Assembly (NCBI RefSeq): GCF_003751305.1
Contig: NZ_RJKV01000003.1
Location: forward strand, 310,001 to 374,000
Direction: 5' to 3'
DNA from: Stenotrophomonas rhizophila
GTDB taxonomy: Bacteria > Pseudomonadota > Gammaproteobacteria > Xanthomonadales > Xanthomonadaceae
DNA length: 64,000 bases
Shown here: piece by piece, positions 8,420 to 17,471 of the stretch
Position numbering within the stretch: the stretch's first letter is position 1
How the letters are laid out: each line of letters opens with the position of its first letter
Translations under genes and position numbers: made by a program
The notes under the pieces: model-generated
Seen by the model: the letters and a program-made list of their open reading frames with translations, nothing else
Databases searched by the model: none
Told to the model about the DNA's origin: nothing

Positions 8420-9925
8420 ATGACTGTTGCAGCGCCCCGTATCCGCATGTTGATCGATGGCCAGTTCATCGAATCGGCCAGCTCGCAGTGGCAGAACGTG
8501 GTCAATCCGGCCACCCAGGACGTCCTGGCCCAGGTCCCGTTTGCCACCCCCAGCGAAGTCGACGCCGCCGTCGCCTCGGCCAAGGAAGCGTTCAAGACCT
8601 GGCGCAAGACCCCGATCGGCACCCGCGCGCGCATCTTCCTGAAGTACCAGCAGCTGATCCGCGAGAACATGAGCGAGCTGGCCCACATCCTCAGCGCCGA
8701 GCAGGGCAAGACCGTGCCGGATGCCGAGGGCGATGTGTTCCGTGGCCTGGAAGTGGTCGAGCACGCTGCCGCGATCGGGAACCTGCAGCTCGGCGAGCTG
8801 GCCAACAACGTGGCCAACGGCGTGGACACCTACACCCTGCTGCAGCCGCTCGGCGTGTGCGCGGGCATCACCCCGTTCAACTTCCCGGCGATGATTCCGC
8901 TGTGGATGTTCCCGATGGCCATCGCCACCGGCAACACCTTCATCCTCAAGCCGTCCGAGCAGGACCCGATGGTCACCATGCGCCTGGTCGAACTGGCGCT
9001 GGAAGCGGGTATCCCCAAGGGCGTGCTGAACGTCGTGCACGGCGGTGAAGACGTGGTCAACGCGATCTGCGACCACCCGGATATCAAGGCGGTGTCCTTC
9101 GTCGGTTCCACCCGCGTCGGCACCCATGTGTACAACCGCGCCTCGCTGGCCGGCAAGCGCGTGCAGTGCATGATGGGCGCCAAGAACCACGCCGTGGTGC
9201 TGCCGGACGCCAACAAGGAACAGAGCCTCAACGCGATGGTCGGTGCCGCCTTCGGTGCGGCCGGCCAGCGCTGCATGGCCGCCTCCACCCTGGTGCTGGT
9301 GGGCGAAGCGCGCGAGTGGGTGCCGGACCTGGTGGCCAAGGCCAAGACGCTGAAGGTCAGCGGCGGCAGTGTCGCCGGTACCGATGTCGGCCCGGTGATC
9401 TCATGCGCCGCGCGTGAGCGTGTAGAAGGCCTGATCGCCTCGGGCGTGGAGCAGGGCGCCAAGCTGGTGCTCGACGGCCGCAACCCGCAGGTCGATGGTT
9501 TCGAGAAGGGCAACTTCGTTGGCCCGACCATCTTCGCCGGCGTCAAGCCGGGCATGCGCGTGTACGACGAGGAAATCTTCGGGCCGGTGCTGGTGATCCT
9601 GGAAGCGGACACGCTCGAAGACGCCATCGCACTGATCAACGCCAACCCGAACGGCAACGGCACCGCGCTGTTCACCCAATCGGGTGCGGCCGCCCGCAAG
9701 TTCCAGGAAGACATCGACGTCGGCCAGGTCGGCATCAACGTGCCGATCCCGGTGCCGGTGCCGCTGTTCTCGTTCACCGGCTCGCGTGCCTCCAAGCTCG
9801 GTGACCTGGGCCCGTACGGCAAGCAGGTGGTGATGTTCTACACCCAGACCAAGACGATCACCTCACGCTGGTTCGATGACGAGACGCTGGGTCATGGCGT
9901 CAACACCACCATCAGCCTGAAGTAA
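8420..9925 (+). CDS. mmsA: Methylmalonate-semialdehyde dehydrogenase (CoA-acylating)
   Basis: A 501-residue aldehyde dehydrogenase superfamily enzyme. [19 protein letters not shown] and the catalytic Cys in [12 protein letters not shown] are diagnostic of MmsA. It converts methylmalonate semialdehyde plus CoA and NAD+ to propionyl-CoA, the last step of distal valine degradation, and also acts on malonate semialdehyde. The ATG at 8420 fits the normal N-terminus ([20 protein letters not shown]); an in-frame ATG at 8387 would add 11 residues. It is the first gene of a five-gene operon and is divergent from the ScfR-type regulator. Confidence 0.95.
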   Translation: MTVAAPRIRMLIDGQFIESASSQWQNVVNPATQDVLAQVPFATPSEVDAAVASAKEAFKTWRKTPIGTRARIFLKYQQLIRENMSELAHILSAEQGKTVPDAEGDVFRGLEVVEHAAAIGNLQLGELANNVANGVDTYTLLQPLGVCAGITPFNFPAMIPLWMFPMAIATGNTFILKPSEQDPMVTMRLVELALEAGIPKGVLNVVHGGEDVVNAICDHPDIKAVSFVGSTRVGTHVYNRASLAGKRVQCMMGAKNHAVVLPDANKEQSLNAMVGAAFGAAGQRCMAASTLVLVGEAREWVPDLVAKAKTLKVSGGSVAGTDVGPVISCAARERVEGLIASGVEQGAKLVLDGRNPQVDGFEKGNFVGPTIFAGVKPGMRVYDEEIFGPVLVILEADTLEDAIALINANPNGNGTALFTQSGAAARKFQEDIDVGQVGINVPIPVPVPLFSFTGSRASKLGDLGPYGKQVVMFYTQTKTITSRWFDDETLGHGVNTTISLK

Positions 9926-9950
9926 GCAACAGCAACAACGGAGTTCGACC

Positions 9951-11117
9951 ATGAGCCACTCGATGACGACGGAACTCGACGAAGCGCAGCAGGCCTATAG
10001 AGAGGCAGCGCGTGACTTCGCCCAGGCCGAACTGGCGCCGCACGCCGCGCGATGGGATGCGGAGGGCATCTTTCCGCGCGAGGCGATCGCCAAGGCAGGG
10101 GAACTCGGGTTCTGTGGGTTGTACATGGATCCCGAGGTCGGTGGCAGCGGCTTGAGCCGTCTGGACGCCGCCGTCGTCATCGAGGAGCTCGCCAATGTGG
10201 ATCCGTCCACGGCGGCCTATGTCAGCATCCACAACATGGCGTCGTGGATGGTGGCCAAATGGGGCCAGCAGAGCCTGCGTGCCGCGTGGGGTGCAGACCT
10301 CTCGTCCGGCACCAAGCTGGCCTCGTACTGCCTGACCGAGCCGGGTGCCGGCTCGGACGCGGCCTCGCTGAAAACCAGCGCGGTGCGTGACGGCGACGAT
10401 TACGTACTCAACGGCTCCAAGGCCTTCATCTCCGGCGCCGGTGCCACCGAACTGCTGGTGGTGATGGCGCGTACGGGCGGCCCGGGCGCGGGCGGCATCA
10501 GCGCGATCGCGGTGCCGGCCGACCTGCCGGGCATCAGTTACGGCCGCAAAGAAGAGAAGATGGGCTGGAACAGCCAGCCGACCCGTGGCATCACGTTCGA
10601 GAACGTGCGCGTGCCGGTCAGCCATCTGCTCGGCGAGGAAGGCAGCGGTTTCAAGCTGGCCATGAAGGGCCTGGACGGGGGGCGCATCAACATCGCCGCC
10701 TGTTCGCTGGGCGCGGCCCAGGGCGCACTGGATGCCGCCCGCCGCTACATGGGCGAGCGCCGTCAGTTCGGCAAGGCGCTGTCGGAGTTCCAGGCACTGC
10801 AGTTCAAGCTGGCCGACATGGTCACCCAGCTGGTCGCCGCCCGGCAGATGGTGCACACCGCCGCGCGCAAGCTTGATGCCGGTGCCAGCGATGCCAACGT
10901 GTGGTGCGCGATGGCCAAGCGCTTCGCCACCGATGCCGGTTTCAACATCTGCAACGACGCGCTGCAGATCCACGGCGGCTACGGCTATATCCGTGAATAC
11001 CCGATTGAACGGCTGCTGCGCGATTCGCGCGTGCACCAGATCCTGGAGGGCACCAACGAGATCATGCGTGTGATCGTGGCCCGCCATCTGCTCAACACTG
11101 AAGAGGAACTGCGATGA
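9951..11117 (+). CDS. Acyl-CoA dehydrogenase, probably isobutyryl-CoA dehydrogenase
   Basis: A 388-residue FAD enzyme with YCLTEPGAGSDAASL in the substrate/FAD-binding middle domain and QIHGGYGYIREYPIERLLRD plus LEGTNEIMR at the C-terminus. Its place between mmsA and the hydratase genes implies oxidation of isobutyryl-CoA to methacrylyl-CoA, the first dedicated step of the valine branch. The start at 9951 lies 25 nt after the mmsA stop, with ACGGAG upstream. The stop overlaps the next start (ATGA). General acyl-CoA dehydrogenase identity is firm; substrate is assigned from context. Confidence 0.92.
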   Translation: MSHSMTTELDEAQQAYREAARDFAQAELAPHAARWDAEGIFPREAIAKAGELGFCGLYMDPEVGGSGLSRLDAAVVIEELANVDPSTAAYVSIHNMASWMVAKWGQQSLRAAWGADLSSGTKLASYCLTEPGAGSDAASLKTSAVRDGDDYVLNGSKAFISGAGATELLVVMARTGGPGAGGISAIAVPADLPGISYGRKEEKMGWNSQPTRGITFENVRVPVSHLLGEEGSGFKLAMKGLDGGRINIAACSLGAAQGALDAARRYMGERRQFGKALSEFQALQFKLADMVTQLVAARQMVHTAARKLDAGASDANVWCAMAKRFATDAGFNICNDALQIHGGYGYIREYPIERLLRDSRVHQILEGTNEIMRVIVARHLLNTEEELR

Positions 11118-11911
11118 TGGAGTGGCGCCAGCATGATCATGTCGGTCTGAAGGTCGAGGCCGATGGCCACGTCGCGGTCATCACCCTCAACAACCCGCCA
11201 GCGCACACCTGGACCGTGCACAGCCTGTCCGCGCTGCGCGATCTGGTCGGCGCGCTCAATGCAGACCGCGATATCTATGCGCTGGTGATCACCGGCGATG
11301 GCGAGAAGTTCTTCTCCGCCGGTGCCGACCTGAAGCAGTTCGCCTCCGGCGACAAGGCCGCCGCACGCGAAGCTGCACGTCGCTTCGGCGAAGCCTTCGA
11401 AGCGCTGTCCGGGTTCCGTGGCGTGTCCATCGCCGCTATCAACGGCTACGCGATGGGCGGCGGTCTGGAATGCGCGCTGGCATGCGACCTGCGCATCATC
11501 GAAGAACACGCCCAGGTGGCGCTGCCGGAGGCCACCGTCGGCCTGCTGCCGTGCGCCGGCGGCACCCAGAACCTGCCGCGTCTGGTTGGCGAAGGCTGGG
11601 CCAAGCGCATGATCCTGCTGGGCGAGCGCGTCGATGCGGACACCGCACTGCGGATCGGCCTGGTCGAAGAGAAGGTCGCCAAGGGCGAAGCCAAGGCACT
11701 GGCGCTGGCATGGGCGCACAAGGCCGGCAAGCAGAGCCCGACCAGCATCGCCGCGTGCAAAACGCTGGTGCAGGCCACCCGTACCGGTACCCACGCCTCG
11801 GCGCTGGTCGCCGAACGCGAGGCCTTCGTCGATCTGTTCGACAGCGCCGACCAGGCCGAAGGCGTGAACGCCTTCCTGGAAAAGCGCGCTGCGCAATGGA
11901 AGAACGCATGA
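11114..11911 (+). CDS. Enoyl-CoA hydratase (methacrylyl-CoA hydratase role)
   Basis: A 265-residue crotonase-fold protein. The oxyanion-hole segments FSAGADLKQFASGD and INGYAMGGGLECALACDLRI are clear, and PEATVGLLPCAGGTQNLPRL carries the second catalytic Glu region. In this operon it should hydrate methacrylyl-CoA to 3-hydroxyisobutyryl-CoA. Its start overlaps the dehydrogenase stop and its own stop overlaps the following gene's start, so three genes are translationally coupled here. Confidence 0.92.
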   Translation: MMEWRQHDHVGLKVEADGHVAVITLNNPPAHTWTVHSLSALRDLVGALNADRDIYALVITGDGEKFFSAGADLKQFASGDKAAAREAARRFGEAFEALSGFRGVSIAAINGYAMGGGLECALACDLRIIEEHAQVALPEATVGLLPCAGGTQNLPRLVGEGWAKRMILLGERVDADTALRIGLVEEKVAKGEAKALALAWAHKAGKQSPTSIAACKTLVQATRTGTHASALVAEREAFVDLFDSADQAEGVNAFLEKRAAQWKNA

Positions 11912-13083
11912 GCACCGCCGTCGCCCCTGACGAGGCGCCGGTGCTGTTCGAAGAGCGCGCCGCCGGCAATGGCACGCGCATCGGCATCGCCACGCTCAAC
12001 GCCGCGCGCACCCTCAACGGGTTCTCGCTGCCGATGGCGCACCTGCTGCGCGAGCGGCTGGAGGCCTGGGCCGTTGATGACGGCATCGCGCTGGTCGTGC
12101 TGCAGGGCGCGGGCGAAAAAGCCTTCTGCGCCGGCGGCGACCTGCACAGCCTGTACCGCAGCATGGTCGACTACCGCGAGAGCGGAAAGGCCGACATCCG
12201 CGGCAACAGTTACGCCGCCGAGTTCTTCGACGTCGAGTACCGCGTCGACTACGCGATCCACACTTATCCCAAGCCGATCCTGTGCTGGGGCCATGGCATC
12301 GTCATGGGCGGTGGCATCGGCCTGATGTCCGGCGCCAGCCACCGCGTGGTCAGCGAGCGCTCCAAGCTGGCGTTCCCTGAGATCACCGTCGGCCTGTTCC
12401 CGGATGTCGGCGGCAGCTGGCTGCTGCCGCGCGTGCCCGGCCACGGCGGCCTGTTCCTGGCCCTGACCGGTGCGCCGCTCAACGCAGGCGATGCGATCTA
12501 CGCCGGCCTGGCCGATATCCACATCGCCGAGGCACAGCGCGAGACCGTGTTCAATGCGCTGGTGGACGTGCACTGGAGCCGCGAGGCCAAGCGCAACCAC
12601 GAACAGTTGACCGCGCTGCTGCAGCAGCACGCCAGCGATGCGGCCACCGGCCCGTTGCTGCGCAATGCCGCCACCGTGGATGCGCTGTGCACCGGTGACG
12701 ACGTCGGCGCGATCGTCGAGGCGATCCTTGCCCTGGAGACCGAGGACGCCTGGTTGAAGAACGCGCAGGCCACGCTCGCCGCCGGTGCGCCCGGCTCGGC
12801 GCGGCTCGCGTTCGAGCTGCAGCGCCTGGCCGAGGGCGCCTCGTTGGCCGAGGTCTACCGCATCGAGTACATCGCAGCCCTGCATGCGGCCGCCCATGGC
12901 GATTTCGCCGAAGGCATCCGCGCGCTGCTGATCGACAAGGACCGCACCCCGAAGTGGCAGCCGCGCACGCTGGCGGACGCGACGGCCGAGTGGGCCCGCA
13001 CCTTCTTCGTTTCGCCGTGGTCCGATGCCGCGCATCCGCTGGCCGACCTCGGCGCCACCGTCCCTGAAAGGAGCCACGCATGA
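11908..13083 (+). CDS. 3-hydroxyisobutyryl-CoA hydrolase family protein
   Basis: A 391-residue crotonase-superfamily member, longer than the preceding hydratase. FCAGGDLHSLYRSMVDYR, GHGIVMGGGIGLMSGASHRV and FPEITVGLFPDVGGSWLLPR match the HIBCH subgroup, which releases 3-hydroxyisobutyrate from its CoA ester; these enzymes also have the C-terminal helical extension seen here. The ATG at 11908 overlaps the preceding stop and its stop overlaps mmsB. Removing the CoA protects the cell from build-up of reactive methacrylyl-CoA. Confidence 0.9.
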   Translation: MSTAVAPDEAPVLFEERAAGNGTRIGIATLNAARTLNGFSLPMAHLLRERLEAWAVDDGIALVVLQGAGEKAFCAGGDLHSLYRSMVDYRESGKADIRGNSYAAEFFDVEYRVDYAIHTYPKPILCWGHGIVMGGGIGLMSGASHRVVSERSKLAFPEITVGLFPDVGGSWLLPRVPGHGGLFLALTGAPLNAGDAIYAGLADIHIAEAQRETVFNALVDVHWSREAKRNHEQLTALLQQHASDAATGPLLRNAATVDALCTGDDVGAIVEAILALETEDAWLKNAQATLAAGAPGSARLAFELQRLAEGASLAEVYRIEYIAALHAAAHGDFAEGIRALLIDKDRTPKWQPRTLADATAEWARTFFVSPWSDAAHPLADLGATVPERSHA

Positions 13084-13970
13084 GCCGTATTGCATTCATC
13101 GGGTTGGGCAACATGGGTGGCCCGATGGCCGCCAACCTGGCCAAAGCCGGTCACGCCGTGCGCGTGTTCGATCTGGTGCCGGCTGCCGTGCAGGCCGCCG
13201 TCGATGCCGGCGCCACCGCCGCCAGCTCGGCGCTGGATACCCTGACCGACGCCGAGATCGTCATCTCGATGCTGCCGGCCAGCCGCCACGTGGAAGGCGT
13301 GTACCTGGGTGATGACGGCCTGCTCGGCGACATCCCGGGCGGCGCGCTCATCATCGATTGCAGCACCATCGCCCCGGCCACCGCCCGCAAGGTCGCCGAA
13401 GCGGCCGCGGCGCGTGGCCTGCAGATGCTGGATGCCCCGGTGTCCGGCGGTACTGCAGGTGCACAGGCCGGCACGCTGACCTTCATCGTCGGTGGCGAAG
13501 CCGAGGCACTGGAGCGTGCGCGCCCGCTGCTGCAGGCGATGGGCAAGAACATCTTCCACGTCGGTGCCAGCGGTGCCGGCCAGGTCGCCAAGCTGTGCAA
13601 CAACATGGCGCTGGGCGTGATCATGGCGGTGACCGGTGAATCGATCGCGCTGGGCGTCGCGCACGGGCTGGACCCGAAAGTGCTCTCGCAGATGATGGCG
13701 GTCAGCACCGGCCGCAGCTGGGCCACCGAAGTGTGCAACCCGTGGCCCGGCGTGCTCGAAAACGCCCCGGCCTCGCGCGGCTACAGCGGCGGTTTCGGCA
13801 GCGACCTGATGCTCAAGGACATGGGCCTGGCGGTGGAAGCAGCGATGAGTGTCGGTGCCTCGATCCCGCTGGGCGAACTGGCCCGCAACCTGTATTCGAT
13901 GAATCACCAGGCCGGTCGCGGCAAGCTGGATTTCTCCAGCGTGGTGCAGCTGATCACGCACGACCCATAA
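13080..13970 (+). CDS. mmsB: 3-hydroxyisobutyrate dehydrogenase
   Basis: A 296-residue beta-hydroxyacid dehydrogenase. IGLGNMGGPMAANLAKAGHA is the N-terminal NAD-binding motif, DAPVSGGTAGAQAGTLTFIV is the substrate-binding signature, and the catalytic Lys lies in GQVAKLCNNMALG. It oxidises 3-hydroxyisobutyrate to methylmalonate semialdehyde, which MmsA then uses. It is the last gene of the operon, overlapping the hydrolase by 4 bp, so all five enzymes from isobutyryl-CoA to propionyl-CoA are encoded together. Confidence 0.95.
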   Translation: MSRIAFIGLGNMGGPMAANLAKAGHAVRVFDLVPAAVQAAVDAGATAASSALDTLTDAEIVISMLPASRHVEGVYLGDDGLLGDIPGGALIIDCSTIAPATARKVAEAAAARGLQMLDAPVSGGTAGAQAGTLTFIVGGEAEALERARPLLQAMGKNIFHVGASGAGQVAKLCNNMALGVIMAVTGESIALGVAHGLDPKVLSQMMAVSTGRSWATEVCNPWPGVLENAPASRGYSGGFGSDLMLKDMGLAVEAAMSVGASIPLGELARNLYSMNHQAGRGKLDFSSVVQLITHDP

Positions 13971-13982
13971 AGGCCGGATCCG

Positions 13983-14045
13983 GTAGTGCCGGCCGCTGGC
14001 CGGCAACGACGGTAGCCCAGGTAGGCAACGACCGTTGATCGTTGC
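13983..14045. repeat. Pair of SMAG-like GTAG palindromes
   Basis: Two GTAG-headed hairpins stand in tandem 13 nt after mmsB. The first (GTAG at 13983) has the stem TGCCGGCC/GGCCGGCA with a GCT loop. The second (GTAG at 14021) has GCAACGA and TCGTTGC at 14025-14031 and 14039-14045. The arrangement matches dimeric SMAG elements of Stenotrophomonas. Confidence 0.7.
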
Positions 14046-14097
14046 AGCCGAACAAGATGCATCCCGTGGTCAGCCACAGGATCCACCGCGGTGGGAT

Positions 14098-14143
14098 GGG
14101 CGGTTGCCAGACGATCAAGTCCGGCAGCCGCCCATTTTTTTTT
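14098..14143 (+). terminator. Intrinsic terminator of the mms operon
   Basis: GGGCGGTTGCC pairs with GGCAGCCGCCC (one G-T pair) around a 14-nt loop and is followed by a run of nine T, so it terminates + strand transcription coming from mmsB. The T-run ends on the stop codon of the convergent ohr gene. Confidence 0.85.
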
Positions 14144-14568
14144 CAGACCACCGTCAGCGTCACGTCGATGTTGCCGCGGGTCGCGTTGGAGTACGGGCAC
14201 ACGATGTGCGCCTTCTGCACCAGCTCTTCGACCTGCTCGCGCGGCAGGCCCGGGACCGAGATTTCCAGCGCCACTTCGATGCCGAAGCCGGTCGGGATCT
14301 GGCCGATGCCGACCTTGCCGGTGATCTGCGTTTCAGCCGGCAGAGCGACCTTGGCCTGGCCGGCCACATACTTCAGCGCGCCCAGGAAGCAGGCCGAGTA
14401 GCCGGCAGCGAACAGCTGCTCCGGGTTGGTGCCCGGGCCGCCCGCACCGCCCAGCTCGCGCGGGGTGGAGAGCTGGATGTCCAGCACGTTGTCGGAAGAG
14501 ACGGCGCGGCCGTCGCGGCCGCCGTTGGCAGTGGCCTGGGCGGTATACAGAACGTTGGCAATGGACAT
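14143..14568 (-). CDS. ohr: Organic hydroperoxide resistance protein
   Basis: A 141-residue Ohr/OsmC-family peroxidase. The two redox Cys are visible at residues 60 ([11 protein letters not shown]) and 124 ([16 protein letters not shown]), with the supporting Arg18 and Glu50 in place, so the protein looks fully active. Ohr reduces organic and lipid hydroperoxides in the cytoplasm using lipoylated proteins. The usual MarR-type OhrR is not adjacent; instead an AraC-type gene is divergent from it. The start follows GCAGGAGATTCCC read on the minus strand. Confidence 0.96.
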   Translation of the reverse strand: MSIANVLYTAQATANGGRDGRAVSSDNVLDIQLSTPRELGGAGGPGTNPEQLFAAGYSACFLGALKYVAGQAKVALPAETQITGKVGIGQIPTGFGIEVALEISVPGLPREQVEELVQKAHIVCPYSNATRGNIDVTLTVV

Positions 14569-14678
14569 GGGAATCTCCTGCGGAGTGAAAGGGGTGGGCC
14601 AGATGGCAGGTGTACTTTGCGCGTCTGCTCCGTACTTGTGGCAACATTTCGTCCAGAAAACTTGATCTGGAGTCCGCC

Positions 14679-15515
14679 ATGGTCGACCGACTGCAATCCC
14701 TGCTGGACCGTTTCGCGGTCTCGGCCGAGGTCTTCCACGCTGGCGCGCTGTGCGGCATCAACGATCTGCCGGCCGACGGCGAGCGCGGCCAGCTGCATCT
14801 GATCCGCGACGGCGAGGTGCGTGTCGAGCACCCGGATGGCAGCACGCTGCAGATCACCACGCCCAGCGTACTGCTGTACCCGCGCCCGCTCGCGCACCGC
14901 TTCGTTACCGATGCCACGCGGGGCGCGGATTTCGCCTGCGCCAACCTGCAGTTCGAAGGGGGCGCCAACAACCCGGTCGCCGCTGCGCTGCCGCCGATCG
15001 TCTGCCTGCCGCTGGAGGGCTTGTACGGCGGCCAGCCGGTGCTGTCGCTGCTGTTCGAAGAAGCCTTCGCGCAGCGCTGCGGCCGCCAGGCACTGCTGGA
15101 TCGCCTGTTCGAAGTGGTGCTCATCCAGATCCTGCGCGCGCTGATGGAAAGCGGCCAGATCCGCGTCGGCCTGCTCGCCGGTATGGCCCATCCGCGTCTG
15201 CGCCACGCGCTGGTGGCCATGCATGAAGCACCCGCCGATGAGTGGACGCTGGAGTCGCTCGCGCAGCGCGCCGGCATGTCACGCAGCGCCTTCGCCGACA
15301 GCTTCCGCGACACCATCGGCAGCACGCCCGGGCACTATCTGCAGGGCTGGCGTACCCGCCTCGTGCAGCAGGCACTGCGCCGCGGCCACCCGCTCAAGCG
15401 CATCGCGATCGATGTGGGCTACGGTAGCGAAGCCGCGTTGTCGCGCGCGTTCAAGGCACAGACCGGGCAATCGCCGCGGCAGTGGAAACAGGGCAGCGTG
15501 GCGACCGAGCGATAA
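14679..15515 (+). CDS. AraC family transcriptional regulator
   Basis: A 278-residue regulator. The N-terminal half matches the cupin-type AraC_binding domain of the Cupin_6 group ([26 protein letters not shown]). The C-terminal 100 residues contain two helix-turn-helix motifs ([20 protein letters not shown], and [20 protein letters not shown]). The ATG at 14679 follows ATCTGGAG. It diverges from ohr across about 110 nt, so control of ohr or of itself is plausible, but the effector is unknown. Confidence 0.9.
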   Translation: MVDRLQSLLDRFAVSAEVFHAGALCGINDLPADGERGQLHLIRDGEVRVEHPDGSTLQITTPSVLLYPRPLAHRFVTDATRGADFACANLQFEGGANNPVAAALPPIVCLPLEGLYGGQPVLSLLFEEAFAQRCGRQALLDRLFEVVLIQILRALMESGQIRVGLLAGMAHPRLRHALVAMHEAPADEWTLESLAQRAGMSRSAFADSFRDTIGSTPGHYLQGWRTRLVQQALRRGHPLKRIAIDVGYGSEAALSRAFKAQTGQSPRQWKQGSVATER

Positions 15516-15536
15516 CGCGATGCGCGTCGGCAGCGC

Positions 15537-16493
15537 TCAGATCGCCCACTCCCGATCCGTCGTGAACATGATCGTCAGCCAGCGGTCCGGCGACTCTTCA
15601 CCCAGCGCCTCGCCGATCTCATCGCGCAGGCGATCCCATTCGATCAGCGCCCGCGGTGGATCATCGGCGCGCACCACGAAGAACAATTCGATCTGCTCAC
15701 CGCGCCCGACCTTGGCCACATAACTGCGGTATTCCAGGAAACCGTGCCTGGCCACGATGTCGCGCGCGACTTCGTCCACATGGGTCTGCAGATCCAGCGG
15801 GGTGATCAGCAGGATGTCCGACAGCGCCTGTCGTACCGTGCCCATCGGCGCGACGACCACGAACAGGCAGACCACCAGCAGGATCGCCGGATCGATGTAG
15901 GGCACCAGCCACGCCCACTGCGTGCCGCCCAATACATAGCCGCCGAGGAAGGCGACCAGATAGGCGGCTGACATGCTCGCCGCGACCACCCAGTTCTTCG
16001 CATCCAGCGCGATGAAGTCCGAGCCGATCGACCGGTTCGCCCGGCGTACGAACAGCGCCAGGCCGGTTTCGGCCACGATCGAGATCACCGCGAATAGGAT
16101 CGCCGGCCCCAACGCGATCTCGCGTCCGCCGGACATCAGGGCGTCCACCGCATTGACCGCTGCGTACAGGGCGGCACCGATCATCAACGTGCCGCTGACC
16201 CCGAGGACGATCGGCTCCAGGTGCCAGAAGCCCATGGTGAAGCGCTGGTTCAAGCGCGACTGCAGGGTATCCACGTGGGTCGACAGGCTGATCAGGCGCA
16301 CCACCAGCAGCGACAACCAGGTCATCACCACGTCGATGAGCCCGTAGATGCCGTCGAAGATGATCAGCGAGGAGTTGGCGAGCAGGCCAAAGGCCACCGC
16401 GGCGGCGGCCATCGCCAAAGAGGCGGCGATCGACAGGCGCAGGACGCCTTGTTCGGTGGTGGGGTCGAACGCGCGGGTGCGGAGTAGGGACAT
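15537..16493 (-). CDS. Cation diffusion facilitator family transporter
   Basis: A 318-residue protein with about six transmembrane helices. The metal-binding pattern in helix II is seen in SLIIFDGIYGLIDVVMTW, where two Asp lie one helical turn apart, and the helix V region reads FIALDAKNWVVAASMSAAYL. The cytoplasmic C-terminal domain (about residues 225-318) fits the ZT dimer domain. CDF proteins exchange Zn2+, Fe2+ or Mn2+ for protons; the metal cannot be assigned. It converges on the AraC gene with 21 nt between them. The start MSLLRTRAF at 16493 was chosen because the frame upstream is not conserved-looking. Confidence 0.85.
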   Translation of the reverse strand: MSLLRTRAFDPTTEQGVLRLSIAASLAMAAAAVAFGLLANSSLIIFDGIYGLIDVVMTWLSLLVVRLISLSTHVDTLQSRLNQRFTMGFWHLEPIVLGVSGTLMIGAALYAAVNAVDALMSGGREIALGPAILFAVISIVAETGLALFVRRANRSIGSDFIALDAKNWVVAASMSAAYLVAFLGGYVLGGTQWAWLVPYIDPAILLVVCLFVVVAPMGTVRQALSDILLITPLDLQTHVDEVARDIVARHGFLEYRSYVAKVGRGEQIELFFVVRADDPPRALIEWDRLRDEIGEALGEESPDRWLTIMFTTDREWAI

Positions 16494-17471
16494 CAGGTAG
16501 TGCGCGATGGATGGTTCATGCGTGCATTCTGGCCTGTCGGCGTGATGGCTGCGCGTCTGCCGCCGTGGCAGCCCACTTGGAACAATTCGACAAGCCACTG
16601 TGGACGCCGCAATGATCAATCCTACGAACTACGGCCTTACACGGAAGATCCCCACGGATTACTGCGTGATGTCAGCCAGAAACCGGATTAGCCTCGCAGG
16701 CTGTTGCTTACAATGATCGCTGAAGTGCCTGCCGTTGAGTCCTAGGGATTCTTGAGCTCATAGCTTTTCATTCGACTCCGCAGTTCGAATCAAGCTTGAG
16801 CTTTATGAAACGGAACTGGCACATCACCCAGCTTCGCGTGCTCGCCACAGTTGAATCCGGTCCGAAGGGCCAAGTGGCGCTAGGCTGTACTGGCAAATTT
16901 CATCGAGGCTATCGAAACAAGTGGCTATCGAAATGACTGCAAGCTGCTACGCAGTTCCAAGAAAAATAGAAAATCCTTGAGGTGCTGGCTCATCTGTAGT
17001 TGCCCTCACTAACAATTCCACGGGGACCAATTGTGCGCTATTTCCTGACAGCGCGAAGAGAAATTCATGGCGTCAGGCGCGACTGCTGAAGTACTAGTTT
17101 GTGTTCGACTACATTGCGCGTAGTTCTCTGGTAGGAGTGTGCCTCTCCAGCAACAATACGCTGCTCATTACGTCCATCAGTCATGCAGTCATGATCGCGA
17201 AGGAGTAGCACAGGATGGCCAAGAGGCCTAGTGCAAATGCTGCAGACGCGATAGTCAGTGACGGAGCGATCAGAAAGCTCGGCCCACCTCATTACGGCAA
17301 CTCTAGATGGGCTGGGGTTGGACTAAGAAAGCCTAAGAGTGCTTGTGCATCGATGATGCCTCCTTTTGAATCGGTGTGCTTCGCGGTTCCAGAAAATCGC
17401 AGGGATTGAGAATAGTTCCAGTGCTTGGCATCCTCACGGTTCCAGAGGAGAGAAAGATCAAAGGACAGGGG
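16494..17471. other. Gene-poor, AT-richer stretch; probable island edge
   Basis: About 980 bp in which base composition shifts from strongly GC-rich to roughly balanced near 16600. No convincing gene is seen. A 64-codon + strand frame (17215-17409, MAKRPSANAADAIVSDGAI) has a GGAG upstream and is the best candidate small gene but cannot be recognised. Other short frames have no ribosome-binding site. The shift suggests acquired or decaying DNA between the CDF gene and the dusA locus. Confidence 0.5.

Noticed and set aside
17065..17292. A 75-codon minus-strand frame in the AT-richer stretch.
   Set aside because: There is no ribosome-binding site and no resemblance to a known protein, and it overlaps another short frame of equal quality on the other strand.
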